From: Leifsonia sp. TF02-11
GTDB lineage: Bacteria > Actinomycetota > Actinomycetes > Actinomycetales > Microbacteriaceae
Direction of reading: 5' to 3'
Length of the DNA stretch: 64,000 nucleotides
NCBI RefSeq assembly: GCF_017565305.1
Contig: NZ_JAGEKP010000006.1
Span: forward strand, 48,233 to 112,232
A program made the translations under genes and the position numbers. Of this stretch, positions 32,279 through 41,257 are shown in pieces (position 1 is the first letter of the stretch; each line of letters begins with the position of its first letter). Below the pieces are notes generated by a model. That model was not told where the DNA came from. It saw only the letters and a program-made list of their open reading frames with translations, and did not search any database.

Positions 32279-33663
32279 CAGCGCGCCAGGATGCGCGGGC
32301 CGAACAGCCACGCCGCGACACACAGCGCCGCGTTCACGGCGAACACGCCCGCGAACGCGATCGGCGACGTCGCACCGCCCAGCGCAGAGAAGGCGATCGC
32401 CGTCGCGGCGAGGGCGATGGCAGACCCGGTCGAGTCCGCGATCGAGAGCGCCGAGCTGTTGAAGCCCTGGTCGGCGGGGGTCGAGTACTCCAAGGTGAGT
32501 ACGCCCAGCCGGGGATACAGCAGCCCCATGCCGGCGCCGGCGAACGCCCAGCCGACGACGATGACGATCGGGGAGGCTCCGGTCAGCGCGGTCACCAGCA
32601 GTGATCCGATCGCGATCGTCAGGCCGAGCGCCCCGAGCCGGGCGGCGAGCCTGTTCCCGATCGCGGGGAACCGACCCTGCGCCCACGACGCGGCCGCCCA
32701 GCTGAGCCCGGCGGCCGTCAGGGCGAGGCCGGCGATCGCCGGCGACGCGCCATACTGCGTCACCATCATCAGCGGTACGTACACCTCGGCGGAGAAGAAC
32801 GCCCCCGCCACGATCGCCCGCACCAGGATCACGCTCGGCAGCCCCCGGCGCGCGAGCAGGACCCCGCGCGGCAGCAGCGGCCTCAGCGCCGCGACGGCGA
32901 TCACCGCCGCGACCACGGGGACGATCCACTGCACGGGCCCGCGGGCCTCCGCCGCGAGCGTCAGGCCGAGCACGGCCACCGCGACCAGAACTGCCAGGCC
33001 GACCCGCGTGAGTTCGCGTCCTCCGCCCTCCGGCCGGTGATCGGGGCCGTGGACCCCGCGCATGGCGGGGACGACCATCAGCATCGCCAGGAACACCAGC
33101 ACGACGACACCGAGGAACACCCACCTCCAGCCCACCGTTTCGGCGACGGCACCGGCGATCACCGGGCCGATCAGCGACGGGACGACCCAGGCGGCGGCGA
33201 AGCCCGCGAAGATGCTCGGGTGGAGCCGGGCCGGATAGACGCGCGCGACGATCACGTAGAGCGCCACGGTCAACGCGCCGCCGCCGAGCCCGTGCACGAG
33301 CCGGCCGATGACGAAGAGCGGCATCGTCGGCGCGGCTCCGGCGAGGGTGAGGCCGGCGGCGAACAGGACGACGGACGCGTAGAGCACGGTCCGGGGGTTG
33401 CCGCGGTCGCACCAGGTGCCCGCGAGCACCATCCCGACGACGCCGACGGCGAGCGGCCCGGCGAACGCGAACGCGTACAGCGCGGCGCCGTCGAGCTCAT
33501 GGCTCACGGCAGGCATGATCGTCGTGACGGCGAGCGCCTCGAACGCGGCCAGGGTGACGAGCAGGCACATGCCGATGCTCACCCAGCGATAGTGGGGCGC
33601 GAGCACCCCTTCCGGCTTCGAGAGCTGCCCGGCCGCCGTCGTGGATCCCCGGTCGGTGCTCAT
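32278..33663 (-). CDS. MFS transporter, probable exporter
   Basis: 461 residues from an ATG at 33663 (an adjacent GTG at 33666 is equally usable). About 13-14 membrane helices, with the MFS motif A replaced by AGTWCDRGNPRTVLYAS and the motif C-like segment GRLVHGLGGGALTVALYVIV. The second half has VPLMMVTQYGASPAIAGLAL and GMGLLYPRLGVLTLEYS. It resembles DHA2-type drug exporters. The gene stop abuts the isomerase relic. Substrate unknown. Confidence 0.88.
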   Translation of the reverse strand: MSTDRGSTTAAGQLSKPEGVLAPHYRWVSIGMCLLVTLAAFEALAVTTIMPAVSHELDGAALYAFAFAGPLAVGVVGMVLAGTWCDRGNPRTVLYASVVLFAAGLTLAGAAPTMPLFVIGRLVHGLGGGALTVALYVIVARVYPARLHPSIFAGFAAAWVVPSLIGPVIAGAVAETVGWRWVFLGVVVLVFLAMLMVVPAMRGVHGPDHRPEGGGRELTRVGLAVLVAVAVLGLTLAAEARGPVQWIVPVVAAVIAVAALRPLLPRGVLLARRGLPSVILVRAIVAGAFFSAEVYVPLMMVTQYGASPAIAGLALTAAGLSWAAASWAQGRFPAIGNRLAARLGALGLTIAIGSLLVTALTGASPIVIVVGWAFAGAGMGLLYPRLGVLTLEYSTPADQGFNSSALSIADSTGSAIALAATAIAFSALGGATSPIAFAGVFAVNAALCVAAWLFGPRILAR

Positions 33664-33842
33664 CACTCGAGCCTATGGCCTGCGGGCGACATCCGGGGAG
33701 GTGCGGCCGGGTGGCCTGAGCGGGAACTGGCGGCTGGGTACCGGTCCGGAACTACGGAGATCGCACGCCCGAATCCGCGATGTGATCCGTAACTCCGGAA
33801 TCGACGCGCCCGCGCCGCGTCTACCGTCCGGAACTCCGGAAC

Positions 33843-34946
33843 CTACCGCGCGCTCGTCGACGCCCGAACGATCAGCTCCGGGACGAGGCTGACCGGGCCG
33901 GGGGCCTCTCCGCCCTCGATCTCGGCGATCAGGCGCTCGACGCTGCGGCGGCCGAGCTCGGTGAAGTCTTGCAGGACGGTCGTCAGCGGCGGCCAGAAGT
34001 GGGCGGCCTCCGGGATGTCGTCGAAGCCCACGACGCTCAGATCGTCGGGGATCCGACGTCCGGCCTCGCGCGCCGCGTGGTAGACGCCCAGGGCCATCTG
34101 GTCGTTCGAAGCGAAGACCGCCGTCGCGTCGGTGTCGCTGAGGAGCTCGCGGGCGGCGCGGTAGCCGGACTCGGCCGACCAGTCGCCCTCCCGCAGCGGA
34201 GGCACGGGTACCCCGGCGGCCTCCAGCTCGCGCGCATAGCCGGCGGCCCTGGCCTGCGACTCGAACCATTCGAGGGGGCCGGTGATGTGGTGGATCGAGC
34301 GGTGACCGAGCGCGACCAGGTGCGCGGTCGCCGCGCGGGCGCCGGCCTCCTGGTCGACGGTGAGGACGCGCGCGTCGTACTCCGCGCCGCCCTGGAGGGT
34401 GACGTACGGCACCACGAGTCCCGAGCCGGAGAGCTGCTCGATCACGAGTTCCTGCGGGGCGATCACGATGATGCCCTCCACCGCCTGGGCGAGCAGGTGG
34501 TCGAGGGCGGCAGCGATCCCCTCGGCGTTCAGCTCGGAGAGCTGGGCGACAGCGAGGTAGTACCCGGCGTCGCGCGCGGCGCTCTGCACCGCGTTGATGC
34601 TCGAGACCGGTCCGTAGAGCGCCGCCGCCGTCGTCGAGAGCACGCCGAGGGTGCGCGATCGGGCCGTGACGAGGGCGCGCGCGGCCGGATTGGGGCGGTA
34701 GTGCAGGGCCTCCATCGCGTCGAGGACCCGCTGCCGCGTCGTGTCCCGGATGCTCGGGTGGTCGTTGATGACACGAGAGACGGTCTGGTGTGAGACGCCG
34801 GCCAGCTGCGCCACGTCCCGCATGCTCGCTGCGCGCACGATGGGAATCGAGGCCGTGGTGGGGGCCACGGCGCTCTCACGCGTTGCGGGGTCCGCCGTCG
34901 CAGCGTCCGCCGCCGCGGGGTCCGGCGTCGCAGGGTCGTTGCTCAC
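33843..34946 (-). CDS. LacI-family transcriptional regulator
   Basis: 367 residues from a GTG at 34946 that has GGGAGGG five bases upstream. An ATG at 35018 overlapping the permease stop (TAATG) is an alternative and would add a low-complexity tail. Residues before the HTH are rich in D, A, T and P. The HTH is SMRDVAQLAGVSHQTVSRVI, and the effector domain ends SVVGFDDIPEAAHFWPPLTT. It lies directly downstream of an amino-acid permease on the same strand and may be cotranscribed with it. Target unknown. Confidence 0.9.
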   Translation of the reverse strand: MSNDPATPDPAAADAATADPATRESAVAPTTASIPIVRAASMRDVAQLAGVSHQTVSRVINDHPSIRDTTRQRVLDAMEALHYRPNPAARALVTARSRTLGVLSTTAAALYGPVSSINAVQSAARDAGYYLAVAQLSELNAEGIAAALDHLLAQAVEGIIVIAPQELVIEQLSGSGLVVPYVTLQGGAEYDARVLTVDQEAGARAATAHLVALGHRSIHHITGPLEWFESQARAAGYARELEAAGVPVPPLREGDWSAESGYRAARELLSDTDATAVFASNDQMALGVYHAAREAGRRIPDDLSVVGFDDIPEAAHFWPPLTTVLQDFTELGRRSVERLIAEIEGGEAPGPVSLVPELIVRASTSAR

Positions 34947-35017
34947 GGCGCCCTCCCCGCGGTTCGCCTGCGGGTTCAGGCCCGCGCCGCTCCTCCGGGT
35001 GAAGAGCGTGAACCCCA

Positions 35018-36322
35018 TTATGCGCGAACGGGCCTCCGGCGTCGGGCGAACGCTCCGACCAGCACCGCTATCGCCGCGATCGCCGCGGGGAAGACGAGGT
35101 GCCACCCGGCCAGCACGAGCAGGCCGGCGGCGAACACGCACGACAGCACCGCCATCCACCACCCGACCGAGCGGGTGGGCAGCAGGACGATCGCGCTCGC
35201 GACACCCAGGCCGTAGACCGCCGCGGCGATGCTGGTGTGCACGAGGATGAACGGCTGGAGGTCGCCGCTGGCCAGCACGACCACCGAGTAGATCGCCATG
35301 ACCACGGCCGACAGCAGCAGCCCGCGTCGCGCGACCGCGCCGTTCTCTGCGCCGCGGCCGAACCAGCGCGGGAGGTCGCCGTCGCGGCCCATCGCGGCGC
35401 CCAGCTTGCTGAAGGCCGCGAGGTATGCGTTGAAGACGCCCGTCACGACGATCGCCGCGATCACGGCGACGACGACACCGCCTCCGGAGCCCGTCGCGGT
35501 GTCGACGAGGTCGAGCAGCGGCACGGCGGAGATCGTCGCCGCATCGCCCAGCACGGTCACGGTGACGGTCTGGATGGCCAGGTAGGCAACCGAGACGATC
35601 ACGAGCGCGAGCGCCGTCGCGCGCGGGATGTCGCGGCGGGGGTTGCGGAACTCGCCGCCGATGCCGGCGACGGCCTCCCAGCCGGCGAACGCCCAGATGT
35701 AGAGGCTCATCGCGAGCCCGACGCCGGACCAGCCGTGCGGGAGCAGGGGCTGCAGATTCTCGACGCTGCCGTGCGGCGCGGCGGCGGCGAGGACGAACAC
35801 GAGCACCGCGACCAGAGCACCGGACAGCACCAACTGCACTGAGGCCGCGAACCGCACCCCGAAGGCGGTCACCGCGACGGGGATCACCATGAGCGCGATC
35901 GCGATGAGGATCGTCTGCGCGGCGTCGCCGCCGATCACGGCGACGACGTAGCGCGCCGTCATCAGTGCCGCGATCGGGGCGCCGATCGGCGTGCCGAAGA
36001 AGAACCAGTAGCTCACGATGCGCGCCGACGTCGGACCGTACGCGCGCCGGGCGAAGGTCGCGACGCCTCCCGCGTCGGGATGCCGCCGGGCGAGCGCTGC
36101 GAAGGTGGCCGCGAGCGGTATCGAGATGAGCGCGAGGGCGGCGACAGCGAGGATGGCGCCCGGCCCGGCGGCCGCCGCTGCGAGCGATGGGAGCACCAGG
36201 ATGCCCGTCCCGAGCACGGCCGCGACGTAGAGCGCGGTGCCCCCGGCCACGCCCAGGTGACCGCGAGGCTCGACGGGCTGCCCTGTCGGCAGTGGCGTGG
36301 TCGATGGTGCGCTCTTGGTCAC
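35018..36322 (-). CDS. APC-family amino-acid permease
   Basis: 434 residues from a GTG at 36322 with AGGATGG five bases upstream. About 12 membrane helices; the first is broken by GTGILVLPSLAAAAAGPGA, the unwound helix of APC transporters, and the sixth reads SLYIWAFAGWEAVAGIGGEF with the usual FxGWE mark. Mediates uptake or exchange of an amino acid or related amine. The LacI gene begins at its stop codon (TAATG), suggesting coupled translation. Cargo unknown. Confidence 0.9.
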   Translation of the reverse strand: MTKSAPSTTPLPTGQPVEPRGHLGVAGGTALYVAAVLGTGILVLPSLAAAAAGPGAILAVAALALISIPLAATFAALARRHPDAGGVATFARRAYGPTSARIVSYWFFFGTPIGAPIAALMTARYVVAVIGGDAAQTILIAIALMVIPVAVTAFGVRFAASVQLVLSGALVAVLVFVLAAAAPHGSVENLQPLLPHGWSGVGLAMSLYIWAFAGWEAVAGIGGEFRNPRRDIPRATALALVIVSVAYLAIQTVTVTVLGDAATISAVPLLDLVDTATGSGGGVVVAVIAAIVVTGVFNAYLAAFSKLGAAMGRDGDLPRWFGRGAENGAVARRGLLLSAVVMAIYSVVVLASGDLQPFILVHTSIAAAVYGLGVASAIVLLPTRSVGWWMAVLSCVFAAGLLVLAGWHLVFPAAIAAIAVLVGAFARRRRPVRA

Positions 36323-36421
36323 TCGACCATCCTGGCGTGGACCGCTGACATCGTGCCGTCCATCCGCTGCCATCCTTCGCGCATCCGCGGCCAGCACACG
36401 CGCGCACGCGCGAGCCCTCCG

Positions 36422-36480
36422 CCGAGGGGCACGCGGACGCCACTATCCCGGGCCGGATAGGGCGTCTACGTGCCCTTCGA
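36422..36480. repeat. Long intergenic palindrome D, related to palindrome C
   Basis: An imperfect palindrome with arms of about 27 bases, interrupted by several mismatches and single-base offsets, and a very short loop near 36449-36453. The outer arm CGAAGGGCACGT (right arm, complement strand) matches palindrome C. It begins five bases after the stop of the ArnT-like gene on the minus strand, so it is a good terminator candidate, though no T-run follows. Confidence 0.7.
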
Positions 36481-36485
36481 GGGCG

Positions 36486-38621
36486 CTACTTCGTCAGGTC
36501 GTAGAGGGTGACTCCTCCGACCGTGGTAGCGGTGAAGTTGGCCTCGACCCAGGCGGCGATCCGGCTGGAGGCGTTGCTACCGCCGTTCGACTGGCCGACG
36601 CCGCCCGCGATGAAGTAGTGGATCCTCCCCTGGGCCACATACTCCTTGAACTGCGCCAGTGTGGGCGACGGGTCGGAGCCGTTGAAGCCGCCGACCGGCA
36701 TCACGGCCTCCTGCGTCGCGAGTTGGTACCCCGCAGCCGAGTTGGAGCCGACGGCCGCCGCGACCCAGGTGTACTTCGAGGCGTCGGCCTTCAGCAGCGC
36801 GCTCAGCTCGGAGCCGACGGTGCTGGAGCCCAGGAGTCCGCCCATCGCGCCCGCGGCGCCCTGCGCGGTGCCGCCCCCGCCGACGCCGTTGGCCGTGCCG
36901 CCCTGCGCGCCACCGGTCTGACCACCGGTCGCACCGCCGGTCCCGCCGGTCGCCCCGCCCGGGAACCCACCGGCACCGCCGCCCGGCGCCCCCTGACCAC
37001 CGCCCGGCGCACCGCCGAATCCGCCCTGGCCGCCCGTGCGCGCCCCACCGAAGCCGCGTCCTCCTCCCGGGCCGCCCATGGCGCCGGACACCGTCGGCCC
37101 CGCCGTGACGATCGACCCGGTGTGGCCCGTCGTGACCGTCTGGAGCGTGTACGCGGTCGGCGCCAGCAACGCTCCGACGAGCGTCGCCGCGATCGTCGCG
37201 CCCGACAGCGCCCGGCTTCGCGGGGGAAGGAGCAGCAGCGCGGACGCCGCGAGCGCGACGACGAGGACGACCACCTTCAGCCACGGGAGCCAGTCGGTCG
37301 CCCGGTCGAGCAGCACCCACGCCCAGACGGCGGTGCCTATCATCGTCGACGCCGACAGGATGCGCACCCACAACCGCTCGCGGGCGCCCCAGACGGCCGA
37401 GGCGCCGATCGCGACCACCACGGCGAGCGCCGGTGCAAGGGCCACGGTGTAGTACGCGTGGAAGATCCCGGCCATGAAGCTGAACGCCAACGAGGTCACG
37501 ATCAGCCAGCCGCCGAAGAGCAGGAGGGTCGCCCGGCGGGCATCCGTGCGCGCGACCCTCCCGCCGAGCACCAGCGCGACGACGAACAGCACGAGCGCCG
37601 CCGGCAACAGCCAGGTGATCTGCCCGCCGATCTCGTTCTCGAAGAGCCGGAGAATGCCGGTGGCGCCCCACATACCGCCTCCGGTCGCGCCCCCGCCGCC
37701 CCCGGTGACGCTGCCGGTCTCGTTGCCGGTGAGCCGGCCGAGCCCGTTGTAGCCGAAGGTCAACTCCAGGAAGCTGTTGGTCTGCGAACCGCCGATGTAC
37801 GGCCGCAGAGACGCGGGGACGAGTTCGACGATCGCGACCCACCAGCCGGCGGCGACGACCACCGCACCGAGCGCGGCGAACAGGTGACCGAAGCGCTTGG
37901 CCCAGGAGGTGCGCGCCGCGGCGAGATACACCCCGGCCAGCACCGGCAGGATGAGGAACGCCTGCAGTTGCTTGGTGAGGAAGCCGAAGCCGACCGCCAC
38001 GCCCGCCCAGATCACCCAGCGGATGCGGCCGGACTCGATGCCGCGCAGGGTCAGGTACGTCGCGAGCGTCAGCAGCAGCACGAGCAGCGCGTCCGGGTTG
38101 TTGAACCGGAACATCAGCGCCGCGACCGGCGTCACGGCGAGCACACCGCCCGCAAGGAGGGCCGTCCGAGCGCTGAAGTTGCGACGCACGGTCAGGTAGA
38201 CCAGCCAGACGGTGGCGACGCCCATCAGCGCCTCCGGCACCAGGATGCTCCACGAGCTGAGCCCGAAGATCCGCACGGAGAGCGCCATGATCCAGAGGCT
38301 CGCCGGAGGCTTGTCGACCGTGATCGAGTTGGCCGCGTCGCTGGAGCCGTAGAAGAAGGCCTCCCAGTTCACCGACCCCGCCTGCACGGCGGCCGAGTAG
38401 AACGAGTTGGCCCAGCCGCTGGCGGCGAGATCCCAGAGATAGAGGAGCGCGGTCACGGCGAGGAGGCCGAGCAGCGCAGGGCGCTCCCAGGCCGCGGCGT
38501 CCTCGCGGCCGCGGATCAGCCGGCGGAGGACCGCGGCCGGTCCCCGGGCCGGAGCCGCGGGGGTCGTCTCCGGCGACGCGGTCGCAGACGGGGTCGAGGT
38601 GGATGCGGTGGTGGCGGACAT
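36486..38621 (-). CDS. ArnT/YkcB-like membrane glycosyltransferase (GT39/GT-C)
   Basis: 711 residues. About twelve membrane helices follow an acidic N-terminus. GT-C hallmarks include AASGWANSFYSAAVQ with GSVNWEAFFYGSSD, then NSITVDKPPASLWIMAL (DKPP-type loop), and FRFNNPDALLVLLLTLATY. Residues about 510-605 form a glycine-rich, low-complexity stretch (GGxGGxG), then a globular C-terminal domain of about 100 residues follows. It should transfer a sugar from a lipid carrier to a cell-envelope acceptor. The GT2-GtrA gene three bases upstream probably makes that lipid-linked sugar. Acceptor unknown. Confidence 0.9.
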   Translation of the reverse strand: MSATTASTSTPSATASPETTPAAPARGPAAVLRRLIRGREDAAAWERPALLGLLAVTALLYLWDLAASGWANSFYSAAVQAGSVNWEAFFYGSSDAANSITVDKPPASLWIMALSVRIFGLSSWSILVPEALMGVATVWLVYLTVRRNFSARTALLAGGVLAVTPVAALMFRFNNPDALLVLLLTLATYLTLRGIESGRIRWVIWAGVAVGFGFLTKQLQAFLILPVLAGVYLAAARTSWAKRFGHLFAALGAVVVAAGWWVAIVELVPASLRPYIGGSQTNSFLELTFGYNGLGRLTGNETGSVTGGGGGATGGGMWGATGILRLFENEIGGQITWLLPAALVLFVVALVLGGRVARTDARRATLLLFGGWLIVTSLAFSFMAGIFHAYYTVALAPALAVVVAIGASAVWGARERLWVRILSASTMIGTAVWAWVLLDRATDWLPWLKVVVLVVALAASALLLLPPRSRALSGATIAATLVGALLAPTAYTLQTVTTGHTGSIVTAGPTVSGAMGGPGGGRGFGGARTGGQGGFGGAPGGGQGAPGGGAGGFPGGATGGTGGATGGQTGGAQGGTANGVGGGGTAQGAAGAMGGLLGSSTVGSELSALLKADASKYTWVAAAVGSNSAAGYQLATQEAVMPVGGFNGSDPSPTLAQFKEYVAQGRIHYFIAGGVGQSNGGSNASSRIAAWVEANFTATTVGGVTLYDLTK

Positions 38622-38624
38622 CGG

Positions 38625-39932
38625 TCACTTCTCCGTTTCGTTCGGGGTGAGGACGAGGGCGGCGCCCGCGGACGCCGAGGGGACCGGCCGCGGCTCGCGG
38701 GAGGCCGCCGCATCGGCGGCCTCCCGAGCGGCCGTGCCCCGCGCCGTCGCCCTGCGCGACGCGCGGAACACCCAGAGCCGCAGCAGCACGAAGCGCAGCA
38801 GGGTCGCGGCCAGGTTGGCCACGGTGAGCACGATCAGCTCCACGCGGGAGGACGCACCCGGCGCCGTCGCGTGCAGAACGGCCAGCGAACCTCCGGTCAA
38901 CGCCCAGGAGATTCCGAAGACGACGAGACCCTGGAACTGGTGGCGGACCATCCCCGGCCGGCCCCGCACGCCGAACGTGAAGCGCCGGTTGGCCCACGTG
39001 TTGGCGACCGCGGTGAGCAGCAGTGCCGCGAAGTTCGCGACCTGACCGCCGAGCACGCCCGACAGCAGCAGGTAGAGGAGCGCGTACGCGGCGGTGGAGA
39101 GCACGCCGACGATCGCGAACCGCACCACCTGCCCGAAGAAGCTCGGCGGGGTCGGCGGCGCGAACGGTCGGCGCCCCAGCTCGGCGTAGACGGCCTCGAG
39201 CGGGATCCGGCCGCGCGCGATGTTCGTGCCGACGCGCAGCATCCCCCGGAGATCGTCGCGTGCCGTGCGCACGACGTCCACCGAGCTGTGCGGGTCGTCC
39301 ACCCAGTCGACGGGGATCTCGTGGATCCGCAGTCCCGCCCGCTCGGCGAGGATCAGCAGCTCGGTGTCGAAGAACCAGCCGTCGTCCTCCACGAGCGGGA
39401 GGAGGCGCTCGGCGACCTCCCGGCGGATCGCCTTGAAGCCGCATTGCGCGTCGGTGAACCCGACCGACATCGTGCGGCGCAGCAGGAGGTTGTAGCTGCG
39501 GGAGATGAACTCGCGCTTGCCGCCGCGCGTGACCCGCGAGCTCCTCCCGAGCCGGGTGCCGATCGCGAGATCGGAGTGGCCGGAGAGCAGCGGCGCCACG
39601 AGCGGCGGCAGGGCGGCGAGGTCGGTGGAGAGGTCCTCGTCGAGGTAGACGAGGACCTCGGCGGGCGAGGAGCCCCACACCGCTTTGAGGGCGCGACCGC
39701 GCCCTTTGAGCGGGAGGTGCACGGCGGCGACCCCGCCCAGCTCCGCGGCGAGGGCGTCCGCGATGGCGGGCGTCTCGTCGGTGCTGGCGTTGTCGGCGAT
39801 CGTGATCCGCCAGCTCGCCTGCACCGCGTCGGTCAGGTAGGCGTGCAGCCGGCGGAGGGACGTGTCGAGCGTCGCCTGCTCGTTGTACACGGGCACGACG
39901 ATGTCGAGCGAGAGGGTCGTTGGCTGGGACAT
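38625..39932 (-). CDS. GT2 glycosyltransferase fused to GtrA membrane domain
   Basis: 435 residues. The GT2 catalytic domain (about 1-230) opens LDIVVPVYNEQATLDTSLRR and carries DEDLSTDLAALP, which places the metal-binding DxD, and GFTDAQCGFKAIRREVAERL. The C-terminal half (about 270-400) has four membrane helices of the GtrA type (FAIVGVLSTAAYALLYLLLS). Such proteins make polyprenyl-phosphate sugars and pass them across the membrane. It is the first gene of a two-gene operon with the ArnT-like transferase, only three bases apart. Sugar unknown. Confidence 0.9.
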   Translation of the reverse strand: MSQPTTLSLDIVVPVYNEQATLDTSLRRLHAYLTDAVQASWRITIADNASTDETPAIADALAAELGGVAAVHLPLKGRGRALKAVWGSSPAEVLVYLDEDLSTDLAALPPLVAPLLSGHSDLAIGTRLGRSSRVTRGGKREFISRSYNLLLRRTMSVGFTDAQCGFKAIRREVAERLLPLVEDDGWFFDTELLILAERAGLRIHEIPVDWVDDPHSSVDVVRTARDDLRGMLRVGTNIARGRIPLEAVYAELGRRPFAPPTPPSFFGQVVRFAIVGVLSTAAYALLYLLLSGVLGGQVANFAALLLTAVANTWANRRFTFGVRGRPGMVRHQFQGLVVFGISWALTGGSLAVLHATAPGASSRVELIVLTVANLAATLLRFVLLRLWVFRASRRATARGTAAREAADAAASREPRPVPSASAGAALVLTPNETEK

Positions 39933-40023
39933 GACAGCACCCTGGCGCCGTTACATTCCCGTGACCTTTCGCGGGCTTGTGCCTCCCAGATGGGTCTTCT
40001 GAGGGGTTGCTATGCGGGTGCCC

Positions 40024-40635
40024 TCAGACCGCTCCGGCCTCCCACGCGAACCCGTCCGGGTCCACCACGCTGTCGGAGCCGCCGCCGATGACGATGCGGT
40101 GCGAGCCGTCGCCGTCCTCCGGGACGCCGGCGTCCTTCGCGAGCGCCCGACGCTTGTACAGCCCCAGCTGCACCGGGCTGTCCTTCAGGTCGAACTGCAC
40201 GTACGAGCCGAAGCTCTTGCCGACGGGGAAGCCCCGGTCGGCGTAGAACTGCTTGCTGGCCTTGACGTCTTCGGCGCCGAGCAGCAGCACGACGGACTCC
40301 GGCCGGCGGGTGGCGGGTCCGGTGTTCTTCTTGGCCGATGTCGCGATCTTCCAGATCGCCCCGTCGGGAGCCTGCACGGTCGCGCCGACGCCCCAGAGGG
40401 AGGCGGTCACCGGCTTGATGACGGTCGCGCCGGCGGCAACGGCCGAGTCGACGTACGCCTTCACGTCGGCGGGCTGTGCCACGGTGATCGACATCGTGTA
40501 GCCGCGGAAGCCGGAGGTCGGTGCGTCGGAGGCGCGGACGCGCACGCGGTCGCCGAGCCCGAAGGCGACGGAGTAGAAGCGTTCGGCGGCGGACGCGTCC
40601 GCCACCTCGAGGGTGATGTGGTCGATGGAGGTCAT
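40024..40635 (-). CDS. VOC-family (glyoxalase/dioxygenase-like) protein, two modules
   Basis: 203 residues from an ATG at 40635. Two vicinal-oxygen-chelate modules can be seen: HITLEVADASAAERFYSVAF at the start and VVLLLGAEDVKASKQFYADR in the second half. The metal ligands are only partly conserved, so the reaction is unclear; members include glyoxalases, dioxygenases and resistance proteins. Convergent to nothing nearby; upstream is the divergent thioredoxin gene. Confidence 0.85.
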   Translation of the reverse strand: MTSIDHITLEVADASAAERFYSVAFGLGDRVRVRASDAPTSGFRGYTMSITVAQPADVKAYVDSAVAAGATVIKPVTASLWGVGATVQAPDGAIWKIATSAKKNTGPATRRPESVVLLLGAEDVKASKQFYADRGFPVGKSFGSYVQFDLKDSPVQLGLYKRRALAKDAGVPEDGDGSHRIVIGGGSDSVVDPDGFAWEAGAV

Positions 40636-40803
40636 GACCCTCACGCTACGAGCGGTGGAGCGGACGGTGCTTCTCCATTCCTGCTCGACTCCTGCTCGAC
40701 CGCTCCGGCCGCGGGGAATTCAGCGGGAGGGCGTACCGTTCCATTCAGTGCGGCCGGTTGCACCCGACGGCCGCGGCACCCCCTCGACCTCAAGGAGACA
40801 CCC

Positions 40804-41187
40804 ATGGCCACCGTCGAGCTGACCGCGCAGAACATCGAGTCGAAGATCACCGAGAACGACATCGTCTTCGTGGACTTCTGGGCGGAGTGGTGCGGCCCGT
40901 GCCGCATGTTCGGCCCCATCTTCGAGAAGGCCTCGCAGGAGCACACCGACGTCGTGTTCGGCAAGGTCGACACCGAGGCGGAGCAGGCGCTCGCGGCCTC
41001 CGCCGGCATCACCTCCATCCCGACGCTGATGGCGTTCCGCGACGGCATCCTGGTCTTCTCGCAGCCGGGCGCGCTGCCCGCCCCCACCTTCGAAGACCTC
41101 ATCGGCCAGGTGAAGGCGCTCGACATGGACGCCGTCCGCGCCTCGATCGCCGAGGCCCAGGCCGCCGAGCCCGCCGCCGAGGGCTGA
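40804..41187 (+). CDS. trxA: Thioredoxin-like protein
   Basis: 127 residues from an ATG with AAGGAG eight bases upstream. The redox-active site is AEWCGPCRMFGP (Cys30 and Cys33), and the cis-proline follows in SIPTLMAFRDG. The C-terminal tail (residues 108-127) is acidic and alanine-rich, longer than in E. coli Trx1. It should reduce protein disulfides in the cytosol. Convergent with the sulfatase, separated by palindrome E. Confidence 0.92.
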   Translation: MATVELTAQNIESKITENDIVFVDFWAEWCGPCRMFGPIFEKASQEHTDVVFGKVDTEAEQALAASAGITSIPTLMAFRDGILVFSQPGALPAPTFEDLIGQVKALDMDAVRASIAEAQAAEPAAEG

Positions 41188-41191
41188 CCCG

Positions 41192-41252
41192 CCGCCGAGA
41201 CGTGAGCAGTCGCGGGAATCCGACCCCGGGTTCCCGCGACTGCTCACGTCTG
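41192..41252. repeat. Long intergenic palindrome E (copy 1 of an almost identical pair)
   Basis: A perfect 21-bp stem (41198-41218 with 41231-41251) and 12-base loop, between the convergent thioredoxin and sulfatase genes. Arm begins AGACGTGAGCAGTCGCGGGA. The stretch 41194-41251 is identical, apart from one base in the loop, to 43704-43761 on the other side of the sulfatase gene. Bidirectional termination is plausible here. Confidence 0.9.
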
Positions 41253-41257
41253 GAGGC

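Noticed and set aside
36297..40091. A plus-strand open frame of more than 1200 codons opposite the glycosyltransferases
   Set aside because: It is a shadow of the two minus-strand transferase genes; no domain, and strongly biased to R, E, D and G.
40012..40803. Long N-terminal extension of the thioredoxin frame
   Set aside because: It overlaps the VOC gene on the other strand, lacks domain features, and the ATG at 40804 has a strong ribosome-binding site.
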